Source: Ruminococcus sp. UBA4383
GTDB lineage: Bacteria > Bacillota > Clostridia > Oscillospirales > Ruminococcaceae
Assembly (NCBI GenBank): GCA_002389995.1
Contig: DGRR01000222.1
Coordinates: forward strand, 1 to 20,379
Reading direction: 5' to 3'
DNA: 20,379 bases
The position numbers were made by a program, and so were the translations under genes. The notes under the pieces were generated by a model. That model was given only the letters and a program-made list of their open reading frames with translations. It was not told where the DNA came from and ran no database searches. Shown in pieces: positions 1-6,629 of this stretch (position 1 is its first letter; each line of letters starts with the position of its first letter).

Positions 1-333
1 AATCGGGAAATGTGAACCGTCAAACATGATTGAAGTGAAGCCTGCCTTGATACACTTGTAGCAGCCCTCATATGAGCCGTGGTCGAGGTGGAGAGCAACG
101 GGAACTGTAATTCCGAGTGATTCGTCCATAGCCTTTACCATAGCGGCAACAGTTTCAAAGCCTGTCATATACTTTCCTGCGCCCTCTGAAACACCGAGGA
201 TAACGGGAGAATTAAGCTCCTGAGCTGTGAGCAGAATAGCCTTTGTCCATTCGAGGTTGTTGATGTTGAACTGACCTACTGCATACTTGCCTTCTCTTGC
301 TTTTGTGAGCATTTCTGTAGCTGAAACTAACAT
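1..333 (-). CDS. fba: class II fructose-bisphosphate aldolase, N-terminal part (partial)
   Basis: This is the first 111 codons of a glycolytic class II (zinc-dependent) fructose-1,6-bisphosphate aldolase, which splits fructose bisphosphate into dihydroxyacetone phosphate and glyceraldehyde 3-phosphate in the cytoplasm. The translation begins MLVSATEMLTKAREGKYAVG, continues with QFNINNLEWTKAIL and reaches VALHLDHGS and FTSIMFDGSHFP, which are hallmark stretches of the family (the HLDHG stretch holds the catalytic Asp and a zinc ligand). The ATG at 333-331 has a strong AGGAGGAA ribosome site 7 nt upstream and a good promoter further upstream. The gene is cut by the left window edge, so two thirds of the protein cannot be judged. 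Family assignment is firm; the symbol follows common Firmicute usage. Confidence 0.93.
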   Translation of the reverse strand, partial: MLVSATEMLTKAREGKYAVGQFNINNLEWTKAILLTAQELNSPVILGVSEGAGKYMTGFETVAAMVKAMDESLGITVPVALHLDHGSYEGCYKCIKAGFTSIMFDGSHFPI

Positions 334-387
334 AAAATATTTCCTCCTGAAATTCAATGTCGGAGCATTTTCTGCCCCATTGATATT

Positions 388-416
388 ATTGTAACATACA
401 TTTACAGAAATTGCAA
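388..416 (-). promoter_or_regulatory. sigma-A type promoter of the aldolase gene
   Basis: On the minus strand a TTGCAA -35 box (416-411) and a TACAAT -10 box (393-388) are separated by exactly 17 nt. This leaves a leader of about 50 nt before the aldolase ATG. Two copies of TTTCTGTAAA (429-420 and 410-401) lie around the -35 box and could be a regulator site. Confidence 0.7.
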
Positions 417-450
417 GTGTTTACAGAAAATTTTTGAAAATTTTATATAT

Positions 451-783
451 TCAGGGATTACAGTGACCGCATGGTTTAAATCCCTGATTTAAAAGTTCAT
501 CTCTTGCGGAATACACTTCTTTCTTGTTTTTTTCTTTCATTTTTTTGATATCTGCACATAACGGATTATGAAATACTTTTGTATTTGTATTCAGCACATA
601 GTCATGTTCTTCATATGTGTCTGAAATATATGTATTTTCCGAAAAAGTGCTTATTTCAGCATACGGAGATAAATTTTCCTGATTTATTTCAGAAGATTTT
701 GCTGAATAGTCGTCGTCATACTCACAGCCGCAAAAGGCACACATAAAAAGAACTGAAAAAACAAATAATAAAATTTTTTTCAT
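451..783 (-). CDS. small secreted lipoprotein with C-terminal Cys-containing domain
   Basis: A 110-aa protein of unknown function. It has a short basic start, a hydrophobic segment (about residues 4-16) and then CAFCGC followed by an acidic stretch, which looks like a lipoprotein signal with the lipidated Cys near residue 20, although the lipobox is not perfect. After a Ser/Glu-rich spacer comes a compact domain of about 45 residues: YVLNTNTKVFHNPLC, then KKMKEKNKKEVYSARDEL and finally GFKPCGHCNP. This small domain is common at the C-terminus of secreted Firmicute proteins and resembles the Cys pattern of Ada-type metal sites; I infer possible metal binding. The ATG at 783 is chosen because GAGGTG lies 8 nt upstream. 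The in-frame GTG codons at 792 and 789 overlap or abut that site and are unlikely starts. Its own promoter contains a palindrome, and an XRE regulator is divergently encoded. Confidence 0.7.
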   Translation of the reverse strand: MKKILLFVFSVLFMCAFCGCEYDDDYSAKSSEINQENLSPYAEISTFSENTYISDTYEEHDYVLNTNTKVFHNPLCADIKKMKEKNKKEVYSARDELLNQGFKPCGHCNP

Positions 784-804
784 TTTCACCACACCTCAGA
801 TTAT

Positions 805-833
805 ATTATATATCCGTTTGGATATAATGTCAA
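805..833 (-). promoter_or_regulatory. consensus promoter of the lipoprotein gene
   Basis: Minus strand: TTGACA (833-828) and TATAAT (810-805) with a 17-nt spacer, a perfect consensus match. The leader to the ATG at 783 is about 15-20 nt. Confidence 0.82.
809..826. promoter_or_regulatory. candidate operator palindrome between -35 and -10
   Basis: TATATCC-GTTT-GGATATA is a perfect 7-bp inverted repeat with a 4-nt centre. It fills the spacer of the lipoprotein promoter, so a bound dimer would block RNA polymerase. The divergently transcribed XRE protein starting at 895 is the obvious candidate ligand (inference). Confidence 0.5.
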
Positions 834-894
834 TACTAAAACCTGAGTTCGTGATAGAATTTAGATTGATATATAATTCTGTCGGGGTGATTTT

Positions 895-1113
895 GTGTAT
901 TATTTACAAAGATTAAGAGACCTGCGTGAGGATATGGATTTACAACAATCTGATATTGCGAAACTTCTGAAAACAACTCAGCCACAGTATTCACGCTATG
1001 AAACAGGAGAGCGTGAATTGCCTGTGCGACATCTTGTGACACTTGCGGATTTTTACAACGTGTCAGCAGACTATATACTTGGCAGAACTAACAGAAAGAA
1101 CTTCATAAAATAA
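895..1113 (+). CDS. small XRE-family helix-turn-helix regulator
   Basis: A 72-aa Cro/CI-type DNA-binding protein consisting of little more than the HTH_3 domain: YLQRLRDLREDMDLQQSDIA, then LLKTTQPQYSRYETGERELP and LADFYNVSADYILGRTN. The recognition helix is around residues 29-38 (TQPQYSRYETG) and the terminal SADYILGR motif is typical of the family. The start is GTG, supported by GGGGTGA about 4 nt upstream; no ATG lies near. A TATAAT at 872-877 gives a possible weak promoter without a good -35 box. It stands head to head with the lipoprotein gene, whose promoter holds a palindrome, so autoregulation or local repression is a reasonable inference. Partner or signal is not visible. Confidence 0.88.
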   Translation: MYYLQRLRDLREDMDLQQSDIAKLLKTTQPQYSRYETGERELPVRHLVTLADFYNVSADYILGRTNRKNFIK

Positions 1114-1128
1114 TTTTTGCAAAATCCC

Positions 1129-1157
1129 TTGACAAAATTAAAAAAATATGATATAAT
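1129..1157 (+). promoter_or_regulatory. consensus promoter of tRNA-Leu
   Basis: TTGACA (1129-1134) and TATAAT (1152-1157) with a 17-nt spacer, placed 16 nt before the mature tRNA 5' end. Confidence 0.85.
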
Positions 1158-1173
1158 AATCAAGTTGACTGAT

Positions 1174-1260
1174 GCGGATATGGCGGAATTGGCAGACGCG
1201 CATGGTTCAGGTCCATGTGAACGCAAGTTCATGCAGGTTCAAGTCCTGTTATCCGCACCA
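1174..1260 (+). tRNA. tRNA-Leu (anticodon CAG)
   Basis: An 87-nt class II tRNA. The acceptor stem pairs GCGGATA (1174-1180) with TATCCGC (1250-1256). The anticodon stem CATGG/CCATG encloses loop TTCAGGT with anticodon CAG, reading CUG. The long variable arm is GAAC-GCAA-GTTC, typical of tRNA-Leu. The T arm is CAGG-TTCAAGT-CCTG. Discriminator A1257 is followed by an encoded CCA (1258-1260). Confidence 0.97.
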
Positions 1261-1265
1261 TAAAA

Positions 1266-1294
1266 AAGCTCCCTGAACGGGAGCTTATTTTTTT
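1266..1294. terminator. bidirectional intrinsic terminator (tRNA-Leu / HD-GYP gene)
   Basis: AAGCTCCC-TGAAC-GGGAGCTT (1266-1286), an 8-bp stem followed by ATTTTTTT on the plus strand and by a T-rich run on the minus strand. It ends the tRNA transcript and, in the other direction, the HD-GYP gene, whose TAA stop (1287-1285) overlaps the stem. Confidence 0.85.
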
Positions 1295-2637
1295 CTTATA
1301 TTCGATATATCCTCTGTACTTCCTCCGCCGTTATCATCGGGCGCACGGAATTTTCCCTTTTCGACAAGCCTTAAAAATGCATCTACGACATCACTTGCAA
1401 GCTGAGTTCCGGAAACATCTTTTATAATGCTCACTGCCTTTTCAAAATTCATGCGCTGTCTGTAAGGTCTGTTTGAATACATGGCATCAAAAGTATCTGC
1501 AACGGCAATTATCTGTGCAACTCTCGGAATTTCATCGCCTTTAAGTCCCTTTGGATAGCCTTTTCCGTCAGGTCTTTCATGATGAGCGACAGCACCTGTT
1601 GCAAGTTCAGGCATAAGACTTATATTTTTGAGTGCCTCATATCCACGGACTGTATGCGATTTTATAATCTGAAATTCTTCATCGCTGAGTTTTCCGGGCT
1701 TGTTGAGAACTTCATCGGGAATACCGATTTTTCCTATATCGTGCATGAGGGCGATATTGTAATACTGTTCAACAGTTTCTTCATCATATCCGAGTTCTTC
1801 GGTAAGCATGGCGGTATATTCCGCAACACGGGAGGAGTGACCGTTTGTATATTCGTCTTTAAGGTCGATAACTTTCGCAAATGATTCAACTATTTCCTTT
1901 ATGAGAAGCTTGTCACGCCTCTGCTGTTCAAGGAGAATTTCCATATCATTTGTTCTGTGGTATCCCACGAACATACGGACACCTATTACAAGGACTATCA
2001 GAAGGAATATTCCTGATATTGTCACTATTTTCAGCATTAATTTTCTGACATAGTTATAAATATCCATCATGGAAACATCTGCGCCTGCATAGGCAACACA
2101 TTCGCCTGATGAATCGAAAATCGGTTCATATACTGTAAGAAGCCAGCCGTATGCATCATCGCTTTCAATAGGTGCAATTTTATTTCCTGCAAGCAGGTCA
2201 GGGACAAGAGGAAGAAATGTTTTGTCAAACTCTACAAGTTCCCCCAGTTCCTCACCATAAACAGAATCGCTGTCCATATCAAAGATGACATAACAGCCGT
2301 CATTTCTTATCTGGTAAGCGTAAAGGAATTTAAGTTCGGGTGAATTGTCGAGAATACTTTTGAGAGTTTTTTCAGTTTCTTCATATTCTTCATCTGAGCC
2401 GTTTTCGAGCCACTTATTGACATTATCCGCATTTATCATTTCAGCCGCCATTTTAGCAGTACCCTGAGCGGTACGGATTCGCATTTCTTTGGTTTTCACG
2501 GTATAGACGTTAATGCTGACGATAGTTATAATAACCGCAAGGAGTATTGTAAGGACAGTAATTGCGCCAAAAAATTTTATATGCCTTGCATCGGTATTCA
2601 GCAGTTTCTTTTTCTGAGAAACATCTTTTTTTCCCAT
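1285..2637 (-). CDS. membrane-anchored HD-GYP domain protein (putative c-di-GMP phosphodiesterase)
   Basis: 450 aa. A basic N-terminus is followed by a transmembrane helix (about 22-46), an extracytoplasmic sensor region (about 50-195, with FLYAYQI...YVIFDMDSD and WLLTVYEPIFDSSGECVAYA, the pattern of a Cache-like domain), a second helix (about 203-226) and a cytoplasmic HD-GYP domain (about 245-432). Key residues are present: HD at 299-300 in HDIGKIGIPDEVL, HHE at 352-354, GYP at 360-362, DTFDAM at 381-386 and RPYR at 390-393. HD-GYP enzymes hydrolyse cyclic di-GMP or related dinucleotides, so a signal outside the cell probably tunes turnover inside; the specific substrate is inferred. The ATG at 2637 follows GAGGGGGAA at good spacing. 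It is a single-gene unit with its own promoter and terminator. No GGDEF or response regulator is adjacent. Confidence 0.92.
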   Translation of the reverse strand: MGKKDVSQKKKLLNTDARHIKFFGAITVLTILLAVIITIVSINVYTVKTKEMRIRTAQGTAKMAAEMINADNVNKWLENGSDEEYEETEKTLKSILDNSPELKFLYAYQIRNDGCYVIFDMDSDSVYGEELGELVEFDKTFLPLVPDLLAGNKIAPIESDDAYGWLLTVYEPIFDSSGECVAYAGADVSMMDIYNYVRKLMLKIVTISGIFLLIVLVIGVRMFVGYHRTNDMEILLEQQRRDKLLIKEIVESFAKVIDLKDEYTNGHSSRVAEYTAMLTEELGYDEETVEQYYNIALMHDIGKIGIPDEVLNKPGKLSDEEFQIIKSHTVRGYEALKNISLMPELATGAVAHHERPDGKGYPKGLKGDEIPRVAQIIAVADTFDAMYSNRPYRQRMNFEKAVSIIKDVSGTQLASDVVDAFLRLVEKGKFRAPDDNGGGSTEDISNIRKK

Positions 2638-2666
2638 TTATTTCCCCCTCTCATCAGTATAGTTTC

Positions 2667-2695
2667 ATTATAGCACAACAAATACTGTAAGTCAA
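2667..2695 (-). promoter_or_regulatory. promoter of the HD-GYP gene
   Basis: Minus strand TTGACT (2695-2690) and TATAAT (2672-2667) with a 17-nt spacer, about 30 nt before the start codon. Confidence 0.78.
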
Positions 2696-2710
2696 CAATA
2701 TTTTTTACAA

Positions 2711-2747
2711 TAAAAAAGACAGACTGTATCAAAACAGCCTGTCTTTT
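2711..2747 (-). terminator. intrinsic terminator of the HtrA gene
   Basis: A long hairpin with arms AAAAGACAG-A-CTGT and ACAG-C-CTGTCTTTT (2714-2747) has a single A/C mismatch and a 6-nt loop. On the minus strand it is followed by a T run. It lies 22 nt after the HtrA stop codon. Confidence 0.8.
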
Positions 2748-2768
2748 GTGTATGAAGAAGAGAATAAG

Positions 2769-4097
2769 TTAGTTTTCTGATTTAACTTCGTCAAGAGTAA
2801 CTTTAACAGTATGCTCTTTTCCGTTTCTTATATAGGTAATTTCAACGCTTTCGCCTGCTTTGTGGAGGTTTTTCTTTGCAGTAAGTTCAGCGGAGGTTTT
2901 AACTTCTTCGCCGTCAACAGCAGTTATAACATCACCTGACTGCAAACCTGCCTTTTCAGCAGCTCCGTCCTCTGCAACGTTTGTAACATAGATACCTACG
3001 GGGAGATTGTACATATTTGAAATAGTTTCGGTAACGTCCTGACAGCTTATTCCGAGCTGAGGCTTGCCTGTAACATAGCCATATTTCATGAGGTCGTCAA
3101 CGATTGCGGAAACTTCATTTGACGGAATGGCAAATCCTATGCCTTCAATAGATGCTTCGCCTGAATATGATGATGACATCTTTGAAGAATTGATACCGAT
3201 AACCTGACCGTATTTATTGATGAGCGGACCGCCTGAATTTCCTGAGTTTATAGCGGCATCTGTCTGAATGAGTGTCATAGCCTTGTCATTGATTGTGATA
3301 CTTCTGTTAATTCCTGATACCATACCGCCTGTTACTGTGTCCATGAGTTCAAAACCGAGGGGATTTCCGATAGCTATAACGGATTCACCGAGTCTGAGGT
3401 CGTCACTGTTGCCAAATTCTGCGGACGTAAGATTCTCAGCATCTATTTTGAGTACAGCAAGGTCGCAGTCTGTATCATAGCCTACTACTTCCGCATCATA
3501 GCTCTTGTCATCGCTGAGGAGAACTGAAATGCTGTTTGCAAGACCTGCACCGTATTCAGTATCATAAATAACATGGGCATTTGTAACGACATAGCCGTTT
3601 TCTGTAATTACAACACCTGTACCTGTTGCAGTAGCTTCCGAAGATGAAGGCATCTGGGGTTCAAATCCTCCGAATCCGAAGAAATATCCGCTGTTGTTCT
3701 GAGTAGTTACCGTGAACTGTGATTCAATACCTACAACTGAGGGAAGAACTTTGTCAACGATTTCTTCTGTTGAGAGTTCACTGCCTGTTGAATCATCTGT
3801 TTTGATAAGACTTACAGAATCAGCGGCGAGTGACCTTGCAGAATCTTTTTCCTCGACAGTATCAACAGCAGTGTTTTCATTTTTCTGATATGAGGGTTCA
3901 ACCTGTCTGTATACTGCGATAGAACCTGCGGAAACCATTACCATAGCCATAAGAGTTGCAGCAGCTTTCAGAACCTTGTGATTCTTGGGGGGCTTGGGGG
4001 AATTTCCGCCGTCTGTTGAAAATCCTTTATATTCTGTATTCTCATTGTTATTATTTTCCTCTGTAACTTCCATAACATCAAAATTGTATTCTTTCAT
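2769..4097 (-). CDS. HtrA/DegP-like membrane serine protease with PDZ domain
   Basis: A surface quality-control protease of family S1C, which degrades or refolds damaged secreted proteins. Counting from the ATG at 4097 (442 aa): an acidic, Asn-rich cytoplasmic start, one transmembrane helix (about 42-63), a linker, the trypsin-like domain with the full triad (His175 in VVTNAHVIY, Asp212 in DTDCDLAVLK, Ser288 in INSGNSGGPLIN), and one PDZ domain (about 346-440, PQLGISCQDV...AAEKAGLQSGDVITAVDGEEV). Length and order match Gram-positive HtrA proteins. The frame is open further up, to a TTG at 4145 and an ATG at 4127; I prefer 4097 because AAAAGGA precedes it, though at about 11 nt, so the start is uncertain. 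Its upstream region carries a 12-bp inverted repeat shared with the divergent scaffoldin-like gene. Confidence 0.93.
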   Translation of the reverse strand: MKEYNFDVMEVTEENNNNENTEYKGFSTDGGNSPKPPKNHKVLKAAATLMAMVMVSAGSIAVYRQVEPSYQKNENTAVDTVEEKDSARSLAADSVSLIKTDDSTGSELSTEEIVDKVLPSVVGIESQFTVTTQNNSGYFFGFGGFEPQMPSSSEATATGTGVVITENGYVVTNAHVIYDTEYGAGLANSISVLLSDDKSYDAEVVGYDTDCDLAVLKIDAENLTSAEFGNSDDLRLGESVIAIGNPLGFELMDTVTGGMVSGINRSITINDKAMTLIQTDAAINSGNSGGPLINKYGQVIGINSSKMSSSYSGEASIEGIGFAIPSNEVSAIVDDLMKYGYVTGKPQLGISCQDVTETISNMYNLPVGIYVTNVAEDGAAEKAGLQSGDVITAVDGEEVKTSAELTAKKNLHKAGESVEITYIRNGKEHTVKVTLDEVKSEN

Positions 4098-4243
4098 ATA
4101 ACTCACGTTCCTTTTCAATATTTTCATCTGAGGTCTTATCCTCAACCTGTGATTATATTATATTAGCCGTATGTGATATTAATTTGGAGTAAGTGTTATT
4201 TTTTGGGGAACTTTCTGTGGTATTTTTTTCACACAGATGATAC

Positions 4244-4298
4244 GTTTGTGAAAGAATACGTCATTATTCTGTCATAAAGAAAAATATCTTTCACAAAC
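4244..4298. repeat. 12-bp perfect inverted repeat between htrA-like and scaffoldin-like genes
   Basis: GTTTGTGAAAGA (4244-4255) and TCTTTCACAAAC (4287-4298), separated by 31 nt. It is about 150 bp upstream of the HtrA start and 70 bp upstream of the -35 box of the divergent cohesin-like gene. A second, shorter imperfect pair (TCTGTG at 4215-4220, CACAGA at 4232-4237) lies beside it. A regulator site or a looped operator is possible; it matches neither CIRCE nor the CtsR site. The rest of the 4146-4367 gap is AT-rich with no gene seen. Confidence 0.55.
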
Positions 4299-4367
4299 TA
4301 TCAAAAATATATCATAATATTCCCTGTCGAAATAAGAAAAAAATGTGTAAAATGCCGTGCATATACT

Positions 4368-4395
4368 TGACATAATTAAAAAGAAATGCTATTAT
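4368..4395 (+). promoter_or_regulatory. probable promoter of the scaffoldin-like/dockerin operon
   Basis: TTGACA (4368-4373) with TATTAT (4390-4395) at 16 nt, or TATAAT (4393-4398) at 19 nt. About 40 nt precede the start codon, which has a strong AAGGAGG site. Confidence 0.65.
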
Positions 4396-4437
4396 AATAA
4401 TATATTATTCGTATTAATTGTGAAAAGGAGGAATATT

Positions 4438-5613
4438 ATGAAAGCCTTTACAAAAAAATTTTTATCCCTTGCAGTATCAGCACTCACATTAACAAATACA
4501 ATATCAATATCTGCATATGCCGATGTAACCAGAGGACTTTCAGAAGAAGAAATCCTTAACTCCTCCGTAAAGCCTGTAATGACCGTAACAAAAGAACTGC
4601 TCCAGCCCGACAGCGGTATATCTTCAAAAAAAATGAATATATCCGTATCCCTCAGCGGTGCGGACGGAAAATATGCCTCAACAGGAATACACCTTTTCTA
4701 TGACAGCAGACTTACTCCCGAAAGAGACAGCCACGGTAAAATTATCATTAAAAAAGGCGATGCAACCGAAAACCTGAAGATGCTCTCAGGTAATGATGAT
4801 ACAAAAGAATCAGAAGGTATGAACGGTCTTTTTGTCGCAACTTCTTCAAATTCTGACGGCGGTATGGACGGAGAATTTTTCAGCTTTGATGTCACTCTCC
4901 CCGCAGATGCAAAAAACGGTGACGTTTTCCCCATAGATATAGTATATATGGAATATGACCATGCAACAGATATATTTATTGATGTCTATAAAAAAAATAT
5001 CCCCATGCAGGTTTACCTGTTTACAAAGGGAATCTATAACAGCGAAAATCCAATTTCAAATTCAGCAGAATATCTCAGAGATATGAAAAACTGCTCCGCC
5101 TTAACTTATATAGACCCCTCATGTGACGGATATATCGCTGTTGCCGATTCACATTTCGAGGAAACATATATCCCCTGCCTCGTCCCCTCAAAAATAACTA
5201 TGCAGCAGGGAGATACTTCAAATATAATCGTTGTGAACCAAAACGGTAAAAAAATTGAATGGACAAGCAGTAATACTTCCGTTGTAACTGTCAGAAACGG
5301 TGCTGTTACCGCCGTCAATGAAGGAAACGCAATGGTATATGCCGTCTGCGGTGACAACGTTATGCAGTGCGAAATAAACGTCATAAGCAACAGCTCATAT
5401 CTCGCAGGAGATGCAAACCTTGACGGAAAAGTAAGTATATCCGATGCAGTAAGAATTTTACAGTATGTTGCAAACAACAATAAATATTCCCTTTCAGCAC
5501 AAGCCGCAAAAAATGCCGATGTGTACGGGAATAATGACGGTGTAACCGCTAATGATGCCGCTGCCATTCAGAGATATGATGCAGGCGTTACCCTCAGCCT
5601 GCCCGAAAAATAA
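4438..5613 (+). CDS. secreted scaffoldin-like protein: cohesin-like, Big2-like and dockerin modules
   Basis: 391 aa, probably a structural part of a cellulosome-like assembly. The true start is the ATG at 4438, preceded by AAGGAGG, although the frame is open from 4357. A signal peptide (1-28, ending SISAYA) is followed by a cohesin-like beta module (about 37-195; note VTKELLQPDSGISSKKMNIS, ASTGIHLFYD and GEFFSFDVTLPADAKNGDVF), a middle region, a group 2 bacterial Ig-like module (about 245-316, with KIEWTSSNTSVVTV and GAVTAVNEGNAMV) and a type I dockerin (322-391). The dockerin shows two calcium loops, DANLDGKVSISD and a 13-residue second loop starting DVYGNNDG. No catalytic domain is visible. 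Cohesins bind dockerins, so one chain carrying both could link other dockerin proteins to a larger scaffold (inference). The cohesin call is by pattern, not alignment. The next gene follows after 19 nt. Confidence 0.8.
   Translation: MKAFTKKFLSLAVSALTLTNTISISAYADVTRGLSEEEILNSSVKPVMTVTKELLQPDSGISSKKMNISVSLSGADGKYASTGIHLFYDSRLTPERDSHGKIIIKKGDATENLKMLSGNDDTKESEGMNGLFVATSSNSDGGMDGEFFSFDVTLPADAKNGDVFPIDIVYMEYDHATDIFIDVYKKNIPMQVYLFTKGIYNSENPISNSAEYLRDMKNCSALTYIDPSCDGYIAVADSHFEETYIPCLVPSKITMQQGDTSNIIVVNQNGKKIEWTSSNTSVVTVRNGAVTAVNEGNAMVYAVCGDNVMQCEINVISNSSYLAGDANLDGKVSISDAVRILQYVANNNKYSLSAQAAKNADVYGNNDGVTANDAAAIQRYDAGVTLSLPEK
5533..5607 (+). repeat. 75-bp direct repeat, copy 1 (dockerin 3' end)
   Basis: Identical over 75 bp to 6371-6445. 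It encodes the second dockerin half, from NDGVTANDAAAIQ to LSLPE. Identity including third codon positions contrasts with the divergent sequence just before it. Confidence 0.95.
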
Positions 5614-5632
5614 CACTGAAAGGAAATTTATA

Positions 5633-6451
5633 ATGAAACCGACAAAATTTTTTTCAACAATTATTTCAGCCGTAATTTCAGTATCTTTCATTACTGCCCC
5701 CGTTTGCAGTGCCGATGAAATTTATTACTGCCGTGAACGTGAAATAGAATACTATGAATCAGAAAACTCCCTCAGTGTAAACAATGACGGAGTATCACTC
5801 AGAAGAAATATATATAATATATGGGGTACTCTCGACTATAATAACTTCATAGAGGATATAGAATTTGACAACATAATTATAGACCATATTATTGTTGATT
5901 TTACAGTCAGCGGAATAGGTGACACCTGCGAACTCATAAAAGATGACGGCTCAACTGAACCATATTATGCATGGCTCTGCGGCTCTGTCGGTACTAATTC
6001 CCTGTGGAATCTCGAAGATGCAGGCTCAGGTGCGGCAAAAATAACAGGTGACGGTCACTATTCAGTTGAATGGGATATTTCCGAACCTTCCGAATCAGTT
6101 GAATGTCTTATCTTACAGACAAATATAAACTATTTCGCATACCTCCCCGAAGATACTCCCGACGAAAATAAAACACCTCTCAGCAGCAGCGCAATGATAA
6201 CTGTCAATTCAATAAAAACTCTCTCAGACGGCGAAATTCTCGCAGGCGATTCAAACCTTGACGGAAATCTCAGCATCTCCGATTCTGTAAGAATCCTGCA
6301 ATATGTGGCAAATTCAAATAAATATCACCTCTCCCCTGCCGCAAAAAAAGCCGCTGATGTCTGCGGTGACAATGACGGTGTAACCGCTAATGATGCCGCT
6401 GCCATTCAGAGATATGATGCAGGCGTTACCCTCAGCCTGCCCGAACAATAA
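5633..6451 (+). CDS. secreted dockerin protein with unrecognised N-terminal beta-rich domain
   Basis: 272 aa. The ATG at 5633 follows GAAAGGAAA, and the preceding in-frame Met codons lie inside the upstream gene, so this start is chosen. A signal peptide (1-27, ending APVCSA) is followed by a domain of about 170 residues (30-200), then a type I dockerin (203-272) with first loop DSNLDGNLSISD and a 13-residue second loop starting DVCGDNDG. The N-terminal domain has alternating hydrophobic strands (IIIDHIIVDFTVSGIGDTC, HYSVEWDISEPSESVECLIL) and aromatic residues, suggesting a beta-sandwich such as a carbohydrate-binding module. I do not recognise the family and see no catalytic signature. It is co-transcribed with the scaffoldin-like gene 19 nt upstream; one could be the partner or cargo of the other, but dockerins do not normally bind their own cohesin. 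Confidence 0.78.
   Translation: MKPTKFFSTIISAVISVSFITAPVCSADEIYYCREREIEYYESENSLSVNNDGVSLRRNIYNIWGTLDYNNFIEDIEFDNIIIDHIIVDFTVSGIGDTCELIKDDGSTEPYYAWLCGSVGTNSLWNLEDAGSGAAKITGDGHYSVEWDISEPSESVECLILQTNINYFAYLPEDTPDENKTPLSSSAMITVNSIKTLSDGEILAGDSNLDGNLSISDSVRILQYVANSNKYHLSPAAKKAADVCGDNDGVTANDAAAIQRYDAGVTLSLPEQ
6371..6445 (+). repeat. 75-bp direct repeat, copy 2 (dockerin 3' end)
   Basis: Second copy of the exact repeat at 5533-5607, 838 bp downstream. Confidence 0.95.
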
Positions 6452-6552
6452 TACGGATATCACTGACATTATACCGTAAATAAGGGATTACAGCACAACA
6501 GTACAGATGTTTTGTTAAATATAAAATAAATATAATATTAAATAAAAATATA

Positions 6553-6581
6553 TTGACTTGAATATTGTAAAATGGTATAAT
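6553..6581 (+). promoter_or_regulatory. promoter of the aquaporin gene
   Basis: TTGACT (6553-6558) and TATAAT (6576-6581) with a 17-nt spacer, about 48 nt before the ATG. The gap after the dockerin gene (6452-6552) shows no convincing terminator. Confidence 0.8.
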
Positions 6582-6629
6582 ATATACAGTCGGATTGCCG
6601 ATATACTATAAAAGGAGGTAATATTCTCT

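Noticed and set aside
836..1042. 68-aa minus-strand ORF opposite the XRE gene
   Set aside because: It is antisense to a well-supported HTH gene, has no ribosome site and no recognisable protein character.
4357..4437. 27-codon upstream extension of the scaffoldin-like protein
   Set aside because: It overlaps the promoter, and the ATG at 4438 has both a strong ribosome site and a proper signal peptide directly after it.
5106..5567. 153-aa minus-strand ORF opposite the scaffoldin-like gene
   Set aside because: Shadow of a gene with signal peptide, modules and dockerin in the other frame.
6452..6485. TACGG...CCGTA hairpin as terminator of the dockerin operon
   Set aside because: Only a 5-bp stem with an unpaired middle and no T tract; not enough to call.
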